Positions 25,891 to 34,198 of a DNA stretch of 58,918 bases are shown piece after piece. This stretch comes from Streptomyces sp. A012304. Its GTDB lineage: Bacteria; Actinomycetota; Actinomycetes; Streptomycetales; Streptomycetaceae. Every line of letters starts with the position of its first letter. The first letter of the stretch is position 1. The stretch covers positions 1-58,918 of the forward strand of contig NZ_BQUN01000039.1 of NCBI RefSeq assembly GCF_026008495.1, in the 5' to 3' direction. Both the position numbers and the translations under genes were made by a program. The notes under the pieces were generated by a model. That model was not told the origin of the DNA. It saw only the letters and a list, made by a program, of their open reading frames with translations, and ran no database searches.

Positions 25891-26478
25891 GTGGAGGCTT
25901 CGATGGGGCGCACGGACATCCGCCTCTTCGCCGGCGAGGACCTGCTGACGCACACCGCCGCGCTGCGCTCCGTGTACGCCGAGGCCTTCGGCGCACCGCC
26001 CTGGAACGAGGACGCGGAGAAGGCGTCGGCGTTCGTGGCACGGCTGGCCGCGGACGTGCGGCGGCCGGGCTTCACCGCCGCCCTCGCCTTCGCGGGCGCG
26101 GACGTCGTGGGCTTCGCCACCGCCTGGACCACCCGCACCCCCTTCCCCACCGACCGCTGTTACCCGCAGGCCGCCGCCGGCCTGGGCGCCGAGCGCACCC
26201 TGCGGTGGCTGTGCGGCGCCCGGGAGATCGACGAGATGGCCGTCCACCCCGCCGCCCGGGGCACCGGCCTCGCCGCCGCTCTCCTCCAGGCCGTCACCGC
26301 CGACGCCCCCGAAGGGCGCGTCTGGCTGCTCACATCGGCCCGGGCACCCCGGGCCATCGCCTTCTATCGCAGCCAGGGCTGGACCCAGGCCACGCACCCT
26401 TCCCCGGAGGGCCAGGGCCTCACCGTCTTCCTCGGCCCACGCCATCCGGCCCGTACGGCCGCCGCGCCGCCCCGGTGA
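25891..26478 (+). CDS. GNAT-family N-acetyltransferase
   Basis: 195 residues from the GTG at 25891 (GAGAGGGG ahead); ATG 25903 is an alternative. The acetyl-CoA site is at REIDEMAVHPAARGTGLAAALLQAV, followed by GRVWLLTSARAPRAIAFYRSQGW. The N-terminal half (DLLTHTAALRSVYAEAFGAPPWNEDAE) resembles GNATs acting on small amines or peptides. The palindrome just upstream suggests repressor control, as for resistance or detoxification acetyltransferases. Confidence 0.85.
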   Translation: MEASMGRTDIRLFAGEDLLTHTAALRSVYAEAFGAPPWNEDAEKASAFVARLAADVRRPGFTAALAFAGADVVGFATAWTTRTPFPTDRCYPQAAAGLGAERTLRWLCGAREIDEMAVHPAARGTGLAAALLQAVTADAPEGRVWLLTSARAPRAIAFYRSQGWTQATHPSPEGQGLTVFLGPRHPARTAAAPPR

Positions 26479-26852
26479 GGGCGGCCCACACGGCCTCCCG
26501 TCCGTCGAATACGGAGTGCCGCCGGCACAGCGGCAGTTGGACGTCCTCCCGGCGAACGGCTGACATGTGACTCCCATGGCTGAGGCCACAGTCGAGACGG
26601 GGAAGCGGGCCGGCGTCGCCCGGCGCTCCCCCGGCGACAACCGCCGCTCCACCCGCACGCCGCGGGTACGGAACTCGGCCGGACGCACGGTAACCCGGCG
26701 TCAGGAAACCCGCACTTTGCGTCAATTGGACCGGTCTTTCTTTTCCGCTTGATCACCGCTGTACGGGCGCTAACCGGCCCCTCACCACAGTGGAATCACG
26801 GGCTCCGATCAGGTGCCCGAGCGAAGGACGCAGTGGAAAAGGGGAGAGATCC
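26479..26852. other. gene-free stretch before carbonic anhydrase gene
   Basis: 374 bases. A 58-codon frame at 26577-26752 (Arg/Thr-rich, ending RQLDRSFFSA) has no ribosome site or family match. The segment 26700-26760 is AT-richer (CTTTGCGTCAATTGGACC) and may hold the promoter of the next gene. Confidence 0.45.
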
Positions 26853-27626
26853 ATGGGTATAGCCGGGCACCCGCAGCGCAGGGCGATTCTGACCGGAGGG
26901 CTGGTGGCCGGCGCGGCCCTGATCACGGGCTGCTCGTCCGCGTCGGACGACACGGCCGCGGAGAAGACGGTGGTCGCGGGGGCGGCGAAGAAGACTCCCG
27001 CGCCGGCCGCCGGCCCCCGGCCGGACTCGCCGTCGACGGCGTTCGCGAGACTGATGGAGGGCAACGCCCGCTGGGTCGCCGGTACCTTGCGCCACCCCGA
27101 CCAGGACCCCGCCCGGCGCAAGGCCGTCGCCGAGAAGCAGACCCCCTACGGCGTGGTCCTGTCGTGCATCGACTCCCGGGTGCCGCCGGAGCTGGTCTTC
27201 GACACCGGGCTCGGCGACCTGTTCGTGCTGCGCACCGGCGGGCAGGTGGTCAGCCCCGTGGTCACCGGTTCCGCCGAGTACGGTCCGCTGACGTCCGGGA
27301 CCCCGCTCGTGGTGGTGCTCGGCCACCAGCGCTGCGGCGCCATCAAGGCGGCGTACGAGTCGCTCCGTGACGGCAAGGAACTGCCCGGCACCCTGCCGTC
27401 CGTCGCGCAGGCCCTGCGGCCGGCGTACCGGGCGACCCTGAAGAAGAGCACCGACGACCCCGTCGACGCCATGATCCGCATCCACGCCGAGCAGACCGCC
27501 GAGGACCTGCGGGCCAACAAGGCGCTCGCCCCGCTGATCAAGAAGGGCGGGCTGGCCGTCGTCAGCGCCTACTACTCGCTCGACACCGGCCGTGTGGAGG
27601 TCCTCACCGGGGCGCCCTCGGCCTGA
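26853..27626 (+). CDS. exported beta-carbonic anhydrase (Tat lipoprotein)
   Basis: 257 residues from ATG 26853 (GGGGAGAG ahead). The head has a twin-arginine-like QRRAIL, a hydrophobic stretch and lipobox LITGC (Cys27), so the protein is probably carried folded across the membrane and lipid-anchored outside. A 40-residue Ala/Pro linker leads to the beta-carbonic anhydrase core with zinc ligands C105, H158 and C161 and the Asp107-Arg109 dyad (SCIDSR, GHQRCGA). It interconverts CO2 and bicarbonate; family length without the export head. Cytoplasmic location is usual for this class, so the export head is the notable point. Followed by a terminator. Confidence 0.88.
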   Translation: MGIAGHPQRRAILTGGLVAGAALITGCSSASDDTAAEKTVVAGAAKKTPAPAAGPRPDSPSTAFARLMEGNARWVAGTLRHPDQDPARRKAVAEKQTPYGVVLSCIDSRVPPELVFDTGLGDLFVLRTGGQVVSPVVTGSAEYGPLTSGTPLVVVLGHQRCGAIKAAYESLRDGKELPGTLPSVAQALRPAYRATLKKSTDDPVDAMIRIHAEQTAEDLRANKALAPLIKKGGLAVVSAYYSLDTGRVEVLTGAPSA

Positions 27627-27652
27627 CTTCCGGCCACGAACGGCGTCGGGCG

Positions 27653-27685
27653 GGGGCCCGGGGGGTGCGAGCCTCCCCGGGCCCC
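27653..27685 (+). terminator. GC-rich hairpin after carbonic anhydrase gene
   Basis: GGGGCCCGGGG (27653-27663) and complement CCCCGGGCCCC (27675-27685) with an 11-base loop. Confidence 0.65.
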
Positions 27686-27769
27686 GGCCCGCCAGCCGCC
27701 CGGGTGAATGTTCCGCCGACGGATCCCACCGGAAATCCTCCCGGTCGATCGGATCGGCATACTGCGTGA

Positions 27770-30169
27770 ATGCGGACGCCGAAGCAGATTCCCGCCCTGA
27801 TCCACCAGACCTGGAAAGACACCGACGTACCCGCCCACTGGAAGGAATGGGCCGAGTCGTGGCGCCGTCATCATCCGGGCTGGGGATACCGCTTGTGGAC
27901 CGACTCGGACAACCGCGCGTTCCTCCAGGAGCACTACCCGTGGTTCCTGCCGGTGTACGACGGCTATCCGGAACCGATCATGCGGGCCGACGCGATCCGC
28001 TATTTCCTGCTCGACCATTTCGGCGGGCTGTACGTCGACATGGACTTCGAGTGCCTGAGGCCGGTCGACGCGATCCTGGACGGGCGCGAACTCGTCCTCG
28101 GCTGTGAGCCGCACGCGCACACGCGTCTGCTGCTGGCCCGCCGGCGCGGACTCGACCGCATCGTCGGCAACGCGTTCATCGCGTCCCGGCCGGGCCACCC
28201 CTTCTGGGCCCATGTGCACCGGGAGTTGGTCGGCGCCCACCGCATGCCCGGCGCGCTGGACGTCACCGGCCCCTTCTTCCTCACCCGGGCGGTCGACAGC
28301 GCCCCGGAGCCCGACACGGTCACGGTCCTGGAGCCGGAGGTTCTGTATCCCGAGGTGAGCCCGTACGCGACCGAGCTGTTCGGCCCTCAGGAGGCCGACC
28401 ACGGGCGGGCGTACGCCGTGCACCACTGGTCCGGCAGCTGGGTGCGCGAGGTCCCACGGCCGGTGCGGCCGTCGGCCGGCAGACGGTTCCCGTTCTGGGC
28501 GAGCCAGGAGCTGCACCCGGTCGCCGACGGCCTGCTCAACCTGGACGCGCAGCGCCACCGCTGGGCCTCGGGCGCGCCCACACCGACGGTGTCCTGCCTG
28601 ATGGTGACGAAGGACCGCTCGTCGACGGCCCGCCGCGCGATCGCCTGCTTCCGCGCTCAGACCTATCCGGCCCTGGAACTGGTCGTCGTGGAGGACGGCA
28701 CGGACGACGCCCTCGAGGAGCACCTTCGCGAACTGGACGACCCGAGGATCCGCCATCACCGGCTCCCGGCGGAGGGGCGGACGCTGGGCGAACTGCGCAA
28801 CGAGGCGGTGGACCGGGCCACCGGGCCGTACGTGTGCCAGTGGGACGACGACGACCTGTACGACCCGGAGCGCGTCGAGACGCAGATGGCGGCGCTCCTC
28901 GCGCTCGGCACCGACGCCTGCTTCCTGGCCCGCGAACGGCTGTGGTGGCCCGCCCGCCACCGGCTCGCGATCTCCTGCGCCCGGCTGTGGGAGGGGTCGA
29001 TGGTGTGCGCCAAGGACCGCCTCCCGCGCTACCCGGCGCTGCGCCGGGGCGAGGACACCCCGGTGGCGGAGGAGCTGGTCCGCAGCCACCGGGTCGTGTC
29101 GGTCGACGCCCCCGAGCTGTACACGTACGTGTGTCACGGCGGCAACACGTTCGCCGAGGCCCATTTCGCGGAGCACTTCGACGTGGCGACCGAGATCTGG
29201 TCCGAACCCGGCGCCTACGCCGAGCGGTTGCTCGCCATGGCGACCCGGCTGCCGCTCGGGCCGCGGGACATCGCGCACGCCGAGACCGGGCCCGCCGCCG
29301 CCCGGGACCGTGAGCGCGAGTCACCGACGGTCCCCCACCCCGCGCCGGGCCCGGCGAGCGAGCGGCCCCGGATCCTGGTGCTCACACCGCTCAAGGACGC
29401 GGCGGCGTTCCTGCCGGGCCATCTGGAGAACCTCCGCGCCCTGGACTACCCGCGTGAGGCGATCTCCCTGGGCCTGCTGGAGGGCGACAGCACGGACGAG
29501 ACGCCGGAGCTGCTGCGGCAGGTCCTGCCCGAGCTGGAGGCGGAGTACCGGCGGGTCACCCTCGTCCACCGTGACGTCGGCCTCCAGCTGGACGGACCCC
29601 GCTGGGAGCCGGGCATCCAGCGCCGGCGGCGCTCGGCGCTGGCCAAGGTGCGCAACCAGCTGCTCTTCCGGGCCCTCGCCGACGAGGAGTGGGTGCTGTG
29701 GCTGGACGTGGACGTCACCGGATACCCGGCCGACCTGGTCCAGCGCCTGCTCGGGGCGGGCAAGGACATCGTCGTCCCGCACTGCGCCGCCTCGCCGGGT
29801 GGGCCCACGTTCGATCTCAACACCTTCGTGCTGCATCCCGGGGCCGGCACCCTCAACTGGTCCCGGTGGCTGCGCGACGGGATTCTGCAGCCTCCCAAGG
29901 GGTTCGGCCGGACGTACCTCGACGAGCTGCGCGGCCGAGGGCTGGTGCGCGTCGACTCGGTCGGCGGCACGGCGCTGCTGGTCCGCGCCGACCTCCACCG
30001 GGACGGCCTGGTCTTCCCCTCCTTCCCGTACCGGCAGCTCATCGAGACGGAGGGGCTGGCCGCGATGGCCCAGGACATGGGCACCGCCTGCTGGGCGCTG
30101 CCCGACCTGGAGGTGCTGCACCCGCGGCACGCCACGGAGCTGACGACACAGGTCCACCACATGGAGTAA
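27770..30169 (+). CDS. triple-domain glycosyltransferase (GT32-GT2-GT62-like)
   Basis: 799 residues from ATG 27770. Residues ~5-260 are a GT32 (OCH1-like) transferase: IPALIHQTWKDTDVPAHWKEW, WTDSDNRAF, and the DxD pair D90-M-D92 in GGLYVDMDFECL. Residues ~272-480 are a GT2 A-fold domain (VSCLMVTKDRSSTARRAIACF, QWDDDDLYDPERVE). Residues ~532-799 resemble the Anp1/GT62 group (ILVLTPLKDAAAFLPGHLEN, WVLWLDVDVTGYPADLV). No signal peptide or membrane helix is visible, so it works in the cytoplasm. Three catalytic modules in one chain suggest stepwise assembly of a short glycan. It lies 113 bases ahead of the small secreted repeat protein. Confidence 0.88.
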   Translation: MRTPKQIPALIHQTWKDTDVPAHWKEWAESWRRHHPGWGYRLWTDSDNRAFLQEHYPWFLPVYDGYPEPIMRADAIRYFLLDHFGGLYVDMDFECLRPVDAILDGRELVLGCEPHAHTRLLLARRRGLDRIVGNAFIASRPGHPFWAHVHRELVGAHRMPGALDVTGPFFLTRAVDSAPEPDTVTVLEPEVLYPEVSPYATELFGPQEADHGRAYAVHHWSGSWVREVPRPVRPSAGRRFPFWASQELHPVADGLLNLDAQRHRWASGAPTPTVSCLMVTKDRSSTARRAIACFRAQTYPALELVVVEDGTDDALEEHLRELDDPRIRHHRLPAEGRTLGELRNEAVDRATGPYVCQWDDDDLYDPERVETQMAALLALGTDACFLARERLWWPARHRLAISCARLWEGSMVCAKDRLPRYPALRRGEDTPVAEELVRSHRVVSVDAPELYTYVCHGGNTFAEAHFAEHFDVATEIWSEPGAYAERLLAMATRLPLGPRDIAHAETGPAAARDRERESPTVPHPAPGPASERPRILVLTPLKDAAAFLPGHLENLRALDYPREAISLGLLEGDSTDETPELLRQVLPELEAEYRRVTLVHRDVGLQLDGPRWEPGIQRRRRSALAKVRNQLLFRALADEEWVLWLDVDVTGYPADLVQRLLGAGKDIVVPHCAASPGGPTFDLNTFVLHPGAGTLNWSRWLRDGILQPPKGFGRTYLDELRGRGLVRVDSVGGTALLVRADLHRDGLVFPSFPYRQLIETEGLAAMAQDMGTACWALPDLEVLHPRHATELTTQVHHME

Positions 30170-30282
30170 TCGTCCGGGCACCTGGCGTGACGGGAAGCCT
30201 ACGGTGGTTCTGCTGTCCCCTGCCGTGCGAGTTCACCGGCCGCAGCGGGCAGTACCCCCGATCCCCCGAGAAAGGCCTCACC

Positions 30283-30678
30283 GTGAAAGCCCGTGTCATG
30301 TCCTCCCTGGCCCTGCCCGCCGCGCTGGCCACCGCCGGTCTGCTCAGCACCGCGGAGGCGGCGTACGCGGCCGCCGCCGGCTCGGAGCCGCTGACCGCGT
30401 CGGCCCGCTACGCGCACCAGGGCCAGTCGATAGACGGCGACGTCGCCCTCGTCTCCGCGGACGGAAACCCCTGCACCCCGATGGGGAACGTCACCATCAC
30501 CGACTACGGGCACTGCTGCACGCCCCTGGCCAACATGACCATCACCGACTACTCGCACTGCTGCACGCCGGTGAGCAACGTCATCGTCTGTGACTACGGG
30601 CACCACCAGGAGCACCACGACCACGGTCACTACCAGGTCCACGACCACGACCATGGGCGTCGGCCGGGCGTCGCCTAG
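30283..30678 (+). CDS. small secreted Cys/His-rich repeat protein
   Basis: 131 residues from GTG 30283 (AAAGG 8 bases ahead). A Sec signal peptide is clear: VKARVMSSLALPAALATAGL, then LLSTAEAAYAAAA with an Ala-x-Ala cut near residue 32. Residues 64-108 are three tandem 15-residue units of the form C-T-P-x-x-N-V-T-I-T-D-Y-G-H-C; the last unit ends in His instead of Cys. The tail (~110-126) is HHQEHHDHGHYQVHDHDHG, a strong metal-binding composition. No known family is recognised. Six cysteines and about fourteen histidines in a short exported protein suggest metal binding or cross-linking; a modified peptide or a glycosylated surface protein are alternatives, given glycosyltransferase genes on both sides. 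Confidence 0.75.
   Translation: MKARVMSSLALPAALATAGLLSTAEAAYAAAAGSEPLTASARYAHQGQSIDGDVALVSADGNPCTPMGNVTITDYGHCCTPLANMTITDYSHCCTPVSNVIVCDYGHHQEHHDHGHYQVHDHDHGRRPGVA
30472..30606 (+). repeat. three 45-base tandem coding units
   Basis: Units 30472-30516, 30517-30561 and 30562-30606, each 15 codons beginning TGC-AC-CC, code the Cys-rich repeats of the secreted protein; units 1 and 2 are most alike. Confidence 0.85.
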
Positions 30679-30780
30679 CACGTGACCCGGCCGGTCCGCC
30701 GCGACGTGGCCCTCTGACAGGGCCGGGGGGGCGTCGGCGCCCGACGCCGCGGAATCGAGGCCGGCCGCACCCCGCTTGCT

Positions 30781-30851
30781 CCTCTCCCTCCTCTCCCTCC
30801 TCTCCCTCCTCTCCCTCCTCTCCCTCCTCTCCCTCCTCTCCCTCCTCTCCC
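30781..30851. repeat. 9-base minisatellite, about 7.9 copies
   Basis: CCTCTCCCT repeated seven times without error and then CCTCTCCC, a pure pyrimidine run on the plus strand, ending 26 bases before the start of the GT2 gene. If a TTG at 30776 were used as start, the repeat would add LLS units in frame. Confidence 0.95.
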
Positions 30852-30877
30852 AATCCCCCCGACGCGAAAGACGGCGC

Positions 30878-31855
30878 ATGCCCCACAGTTCCGACCCCGC
30901 GGTCTCGGTGGTCATCCCCTGCCACGACTACGCCCGCTATCTGCCCGAGGCGGTCTCCAGCGTCCTCGCCCAGACGTTTCGCGACTGGGAGCTCGTCATC
31001 GTCGACGACGGCAGCACCGACGACACCGTCCAGGTGGCCCAGGACCTGATCGCCCGCCATCCCGACCGGCGCATCAGCCTGCTCCGACAGGCCAATGCCG
31101 GGGTCTCCGCCGCGCGCAACACCGGCATCAAGGCCTGCGCCGGCCGTTACGTCCTTCCGCTGGACGCGGACGACGTGATCGCCCCCACGATGCTGGAGAA
31201 GACCGTCGAGGTACTCGACCGCGACCCCGGCATCGCCATCGCCTCCACCGATGTCTTCACCTTCACCGACGACGACCTGCCGCCGCAGGCGATGCCCCTG
31301 CCCGCCTACAGCCGAGAGCTGCTGCTCCAGCGACTGATCATGTTCTACTGCTCGCTGTACCGGCGTGAGGCATGGCAGACCGTGGGCGGGTACGACGAGA
31401 CCATGCGGGCCGGGGAGGACTGGGACTTCTGGATCGGCTGCGTGGAGCACGGCTTCGACGCCCACCACATCCACGAGCCGCTGTTCGGGGCCCGCAACAA
31501 GGACACCGGACTGCATCTGGAAGCCGCCGAGAACGACCTGGCGATCCGGGCGCGGATCGTGGCCAACCACCCGACCCTGTTCAAGCCGATCACCCGTGGC
31601 TGGGCGCACGCCGTGCTCTCCCAGGACGCGGAAGCCTGTCTGCGGGACGAGCACGTACCCGACGACATCCTCACCCGGGCCGCCGAGATGGATCAGTTCC
31701 TCTCCGCGGTCATGGCCCTCCAGCGCACCACGCGGGTGCAGTACTACCACATCCGGCGACTGGAGCAGGCGCTGGCCGCCCGGGACGGTGGCTCCGCCCC
31801 GAGCGGCTCCTCCCCGGAGGGTCACGGCGCCGGTACGGCTCCGGGGCGGCGGTAG
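30878..31855 (+). CDS. GT2-family glycosyltransferase
   Basis: 325 residues from ATG 30878. A classic GT-A family 2 enzyme: VSVVIPCHDYARYLPEAVSSVLAQTFRDWELVIVDDGSTDDTVQ, then ANAGVSAARNTGIKACAGRYVLPLDADDVI with the DxD metal site, and GEDWDFWIGCVEHGF as the acceptor-side ED motif. No membrane segment. The 9-base pyrimidine repeat lies in its leader. Its end overlaps the end of convergent pqqE by 34 bases, so the two transcripts are complementary at their 3' ends. Role unknown; possibly works with the triple-domain transferase on the secreted repeat protein or a surface glycan. Confidence 0.9.
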   Translation: MPHSSDPAVSVVIPCHDYARYLPEAVSSVLAQTFRDWELVIVDDGSTDDTVQVAQDLIARHPDRRISLLRQANAGVSAARNTGIKACAGRYVLPLDADDVIAPTMLEKTVEVLDRDPGIAIASTDVFTFTDDDLPPQAMPLPAYSRELLLQRLIMFYCSLYRREAWQTVGGYDETMRAGEDWDFWIGCVEHGFDAHHIHEPLFGARNKDTGLHLEAAENDLAIRARIVANHPTLFKPITRGWAHAVLSQDAEACLRDEHVPDDILTRAAEMDQFLSAVMALQRTTRVQYYHIRRLEQALAARDGGSAPSGSSPEGHGAGTAPGRR

Positions 31856-32922
31856 ACGTACGGGGGCGGATCCCCCGCGGGGCGGTCGGCGGTGAGGGCG
31901 CGGACGAGGTGGTGGTCGGGGGAGAGCGCGCACGCCGGGTCGGTGCGGGCGGCGTCGCCGGTGAGGGCGTACGCCTGGCAGCGGCAGCCGCCGAAGTCCT
32001 CCTCGCGGCGCGGGCAGCCGCCGCAGGGGCCGGTCATCCAGTCGGTGCCGCGGAAGCGGTCGAAGGCCGGGGAGTGCCGCCAGATCCAGTCGAGTGGACG
32101 GTCGCGCACGTTGGGCGCGTCCAGGTCCGGCAGGGAGGCGGCCGCCGGGCAGGGCAGGACCGTGCCGTCGGGTGCGACGGTGAGCGAGACCGCTCCCCAG
32201 CCGCCCATGCAGGGCTTGGCGACGCCGTCGAAGTAGTCGGGGACGACCCAGACGAGGTCGACACGGCCGGCGAGCCGCTCCCGCAGGCGTTCGACGGTGT
32301 CCCGGGCGCGCGCCAGCTGGTCCCTGGTGGGCAGCAGGGCGGCGCGGTTGAGCAGACCCCAGCCGTAGAACTGGGTGTTGGCCAGCTCGATGCGGTCCAC
32401 GCCCCAGGCGACGCCCAGTTCGACGACGGCGTCGACGGCGTCGAGGTTGTCGCGGTGCAGCACCACGTTGAGGCCGAGGGGAAGACCGGCCCGGCGGACG
32501 AGGGCCGCGGCCCGCTCCTTGGCGGCGAAGGACGACCGGCGTCCGGCGATACGGTCGTTGGCCTCGGGATCCGCGTGCTGGACGGAGAGCTGCACGCTGC
32601 GCAGCCCCGCCCCGCACAGCGCGGTCAGCCGGGCCTCGTCCAGACCGGTGCCGCTCGTGACGAGCTGGGTGTAGATCCCGGCGGCCTCGGCGGCGGCGAC
32701 GATCTGCTCCAGGTCCGGGCGCAGCAGCGGCTCGCCACCGGAGAGGTGGGTGTGCACGACGCCCAGCGCGGCGGCCTGGCGCAGTACGTCGGTCCACTCG
32801 TCGGTGCCGAGTTCGCCCGAGCGGCGGGCCAGTTCCAGGGGGTTGGAGCAGTAGGGGCAGTGGAGGGGGCAGGCGTGGGTGAGTTCGGCGAGCAGGGCCC
32901 AGGGAGGGGTGTGCGTGGTCAC
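31822..32922 (-). CDS. pqqE: PQQ synthesis radical SAM enzyme PqqE
   Basis: 366 residues from the GTG at 32920-32922, overlapping the pqqD stop (GTGA). The radical SAM cluster motif is C18-x3-C22-x2-C25 (HACPLHCPYCSNP). A C-terminal SPASM domain with further cysteines follows (KPCMGGWG, GTVLPCPAA, TGPCGGCPRREEDFGGCRCQ). PqqE joins the Glu and Tyr side chains of PqqA by a carbon-carbon bond, with PqqD as peptide carrier. The upstream frame continues through pqqD in another frame and is not real. Last gene of the pqq operon. Confidence 0.95.
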   Translation of the reverse strand: MTTHTPPWALLAELTHACPLHCPYCSNPLELARRSGELGTDEWTDVLRQAAALGVVHTHLSGGEPLLRPDLEQIVAAAEAAGIYTQLVTSGTGLDEARLTALCGAGLRSVQLSVQHADPEANDRIAGRRSSFAAKERAAALVRRAGLPLGLNVVLHRDNLDAVDAVVELGVAWGVDRIELANTQFYGWGLLNRAALLPTRDQLARARDTVERLRERLAGRVDLVWVVPDYFDGVAKPCMGGWGAVSLTVAPDGTVLPCPAAASLPDLDAPNVRDRPLDWIWRHSPAFDRFRGTDWMTGPCGGCPRREEDFGGCRCQAYALTGDAARTDPACALSPDHHLVRALTADRPAGDPPPYVYRRPGAVPAP

Positions 32923-33263
32923 TCGAGCCAGCCCTCCTGGCGCAGGCGGTGGAGGAACGCGGGGACCTCGGTGGCCACCGGGGCGCCGGGGTGGCGGCCG
33001 GCCAGCTCGTCGACGATCCCGCGCAGGGTTCGGGTGCCGTCGCACAGTCCGACGATCCGGCCGGCGTGTCCCTGGAGGACGACGACCCGTTCGGGCAGGA
33101 CCAGCAGGTCCGTGCCGCGCACGCGGTCGTGCCGCAGCATCAGGGCGGGGGCGAGGGCGGGGCGCCACTCCTCTGGGCCCCCCGTGCCGTCCGGCGGCGC
33201 CGGCTCGTCGTGCGGCGGCGCCGTCACGATCGGCTCAGCGCTCACACTGGGCTCGGCGGTCAC
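32919..33263 (-). CDS. pqqD: PQQ synthesis peptide chaperone PqqD
   Basis: 114 residues from the GTG at 33261-33263, overlapping pqqC by GTGA. The core at ~30-114 fits PqqD (WRPALAPALMLRHDRVRGTDLLVLPERVVVLQ, ILR-like GTRTLRGIVDELAGRHPG, VPAFLHRLRQEGWLE). An extra Pro/Glu-rich head of ~28 residues precedes it. PqqD binds PqqA and presents it to PqqE. Translation coupled to both neighbours. Confidence 0.92.
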   Translation of the reverse strand: MTAEPSVSAEPIVTAPPHDEPAPPDGTGGPEEWRPALAPALMLRHDRVRGTDLLVLPERVVVLQGHAGRIVGLCDGTRTLRGIVDELAGRHPGAPVATEVPAFLHRLRQEGWLE

Positions 33264-34198
33264 ATCGGCCCCCGTCGGATGCTGCGCCAGGGCCGGCCGT
33301 CCAGCGGCGGCGGGCCGACCCGCTCGGGCCGGCCGTTGCGCCACGGCCGGCTGTCCACCACCGGCCGGTCGGTCCGGGTGCGTCGTCCGGTGCGGCTCGG
33401 CAGGGCGGACCGGCCCTCCCCGTCGGCGGGGTCCGCCGCCTCCACCCGGTCCGCCGTCCCGGCCCGGTCCGCCGCGTCGGGCGGGGCCTGTTCCCCGGCC
33501 TGCTGCACGGCGTCGAGCAGGGCCCACAGCACGTCGCACTTGAACGACAGCGCGGCCAGGGCCCGCTCCTGCTCATCGCGGGTGCGGGCCCAGCCCAGGA
33601 CGAGCGCGAGGGCCTCGCCGCTGTCGCGCCGGCCCTGCTCGACGCGGGCGCGGAAGTACTCCAGTCCGGACGGAGCGATCCAGGAGTAGTGGCGTTCGAA
33701 GGCGTCGATGCGCCGGCTCATCAGGTCCGGAGCGGTCAGTTCGGTGAGCGACGCCGCGACGGCCTCCAGCGGCGGGCGCAGGCGGCAGAAATTGACGTAC
33801 CCCTCCACGGCCAGCCGTACGCCCGGCAGGACGAAGTCACCCCTGAGCAGGCTCGCGCGGTCCAGGCCGGCGGCCTCGCCGAGTCGCAGCCAGCGCTCGA
33901 TGCCGCCTTCGCCCTCGCCGCGCCCGTCGTGGTCCTCGATCCGCCGCAGCCAGGTGCGCCGCAGGTTCGGGGAGTCCAGCTTCGCGGTGATCAGCGCGTC
34001 CTTGACGGGGATGTGGCGCTGGTAGTGGAAGCGGTTGGCGATCCAGCGGCGTACCTCCGCCGGGCTGAGGTCGCCCTCGTGCATACGGACGTTGAAGGGG
34101 TGGCGGTCGTGGTAGCGCTCCTGGCCCACCGCGCGCAGTCGGGCCTCGAACTCGGTGGCGCTCCAGGGTTCCGTCAGGGGGGCGAGTGTCGTGGTCAC
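33260..34198 (-). CDS. pqqC: PQQ synthase PqqC, with C-terminal extension
   Basis: 312 residues from the GTG at 34196-34198, overlapping pqqB by GTGA. Residues ~1-235 are the helical haem-oxygenase-like PqqC fold (RYHDRHPFNVRMHEGDLSPAEVRRWIANRFHYQRHIPVKDALI..., GYVNFCRLRPPLEAVAASLTELTAP, RHYSWIAPSGLEYF), which performs the last ring closure and oxidation to PQQ without metal. The family normally stops at ~240-250 residues; here ~75 extra Arg/Pro/Asp-rich residues follow, of unknown use and perhaps disordered. Confidence 0.93.
   Translation of the reverse strand: MTTTLAPLTEPWSATEFEARLRAVGQERYHDRHPFNVRMHEGDLSPAEVRRWIANRFHYQRHIPVKDALITAKLDSPNLRRTWLRRIEDHDGRGEGEGGIERWLRLGEAAGLDRASLLRGDFVLPGVRLAVEGYVNFCRLRPPLEAVAASLTELTAPDLMSRRIDAFERHYSWIAPSGLEYFRARVEQGRRDSGEALALVLGWARTRDEQERALAALSFKCDVLWALLDAVQQAGEQAPPDAADRAGTADRVEAADPADGEGRSALPSRTGRRTRTDRPVVDSRPWRNGRPERVGPPPLDGRPWRSIRRGPM

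Noticed and set aside
26577..26752. 58-codon frame before the carbonic anhydrase gene
   Set aside because: No ribosome site, no conserved motif, Arg/Thr-biased composition.
30776..30877. N-terminal extension of the GT2 enzyme through the 9-base repeat
   Set aside because: Would need a TTG start without a ribosome site and a repetitive LLS leader; the GT fold begins just after ATG 30878.
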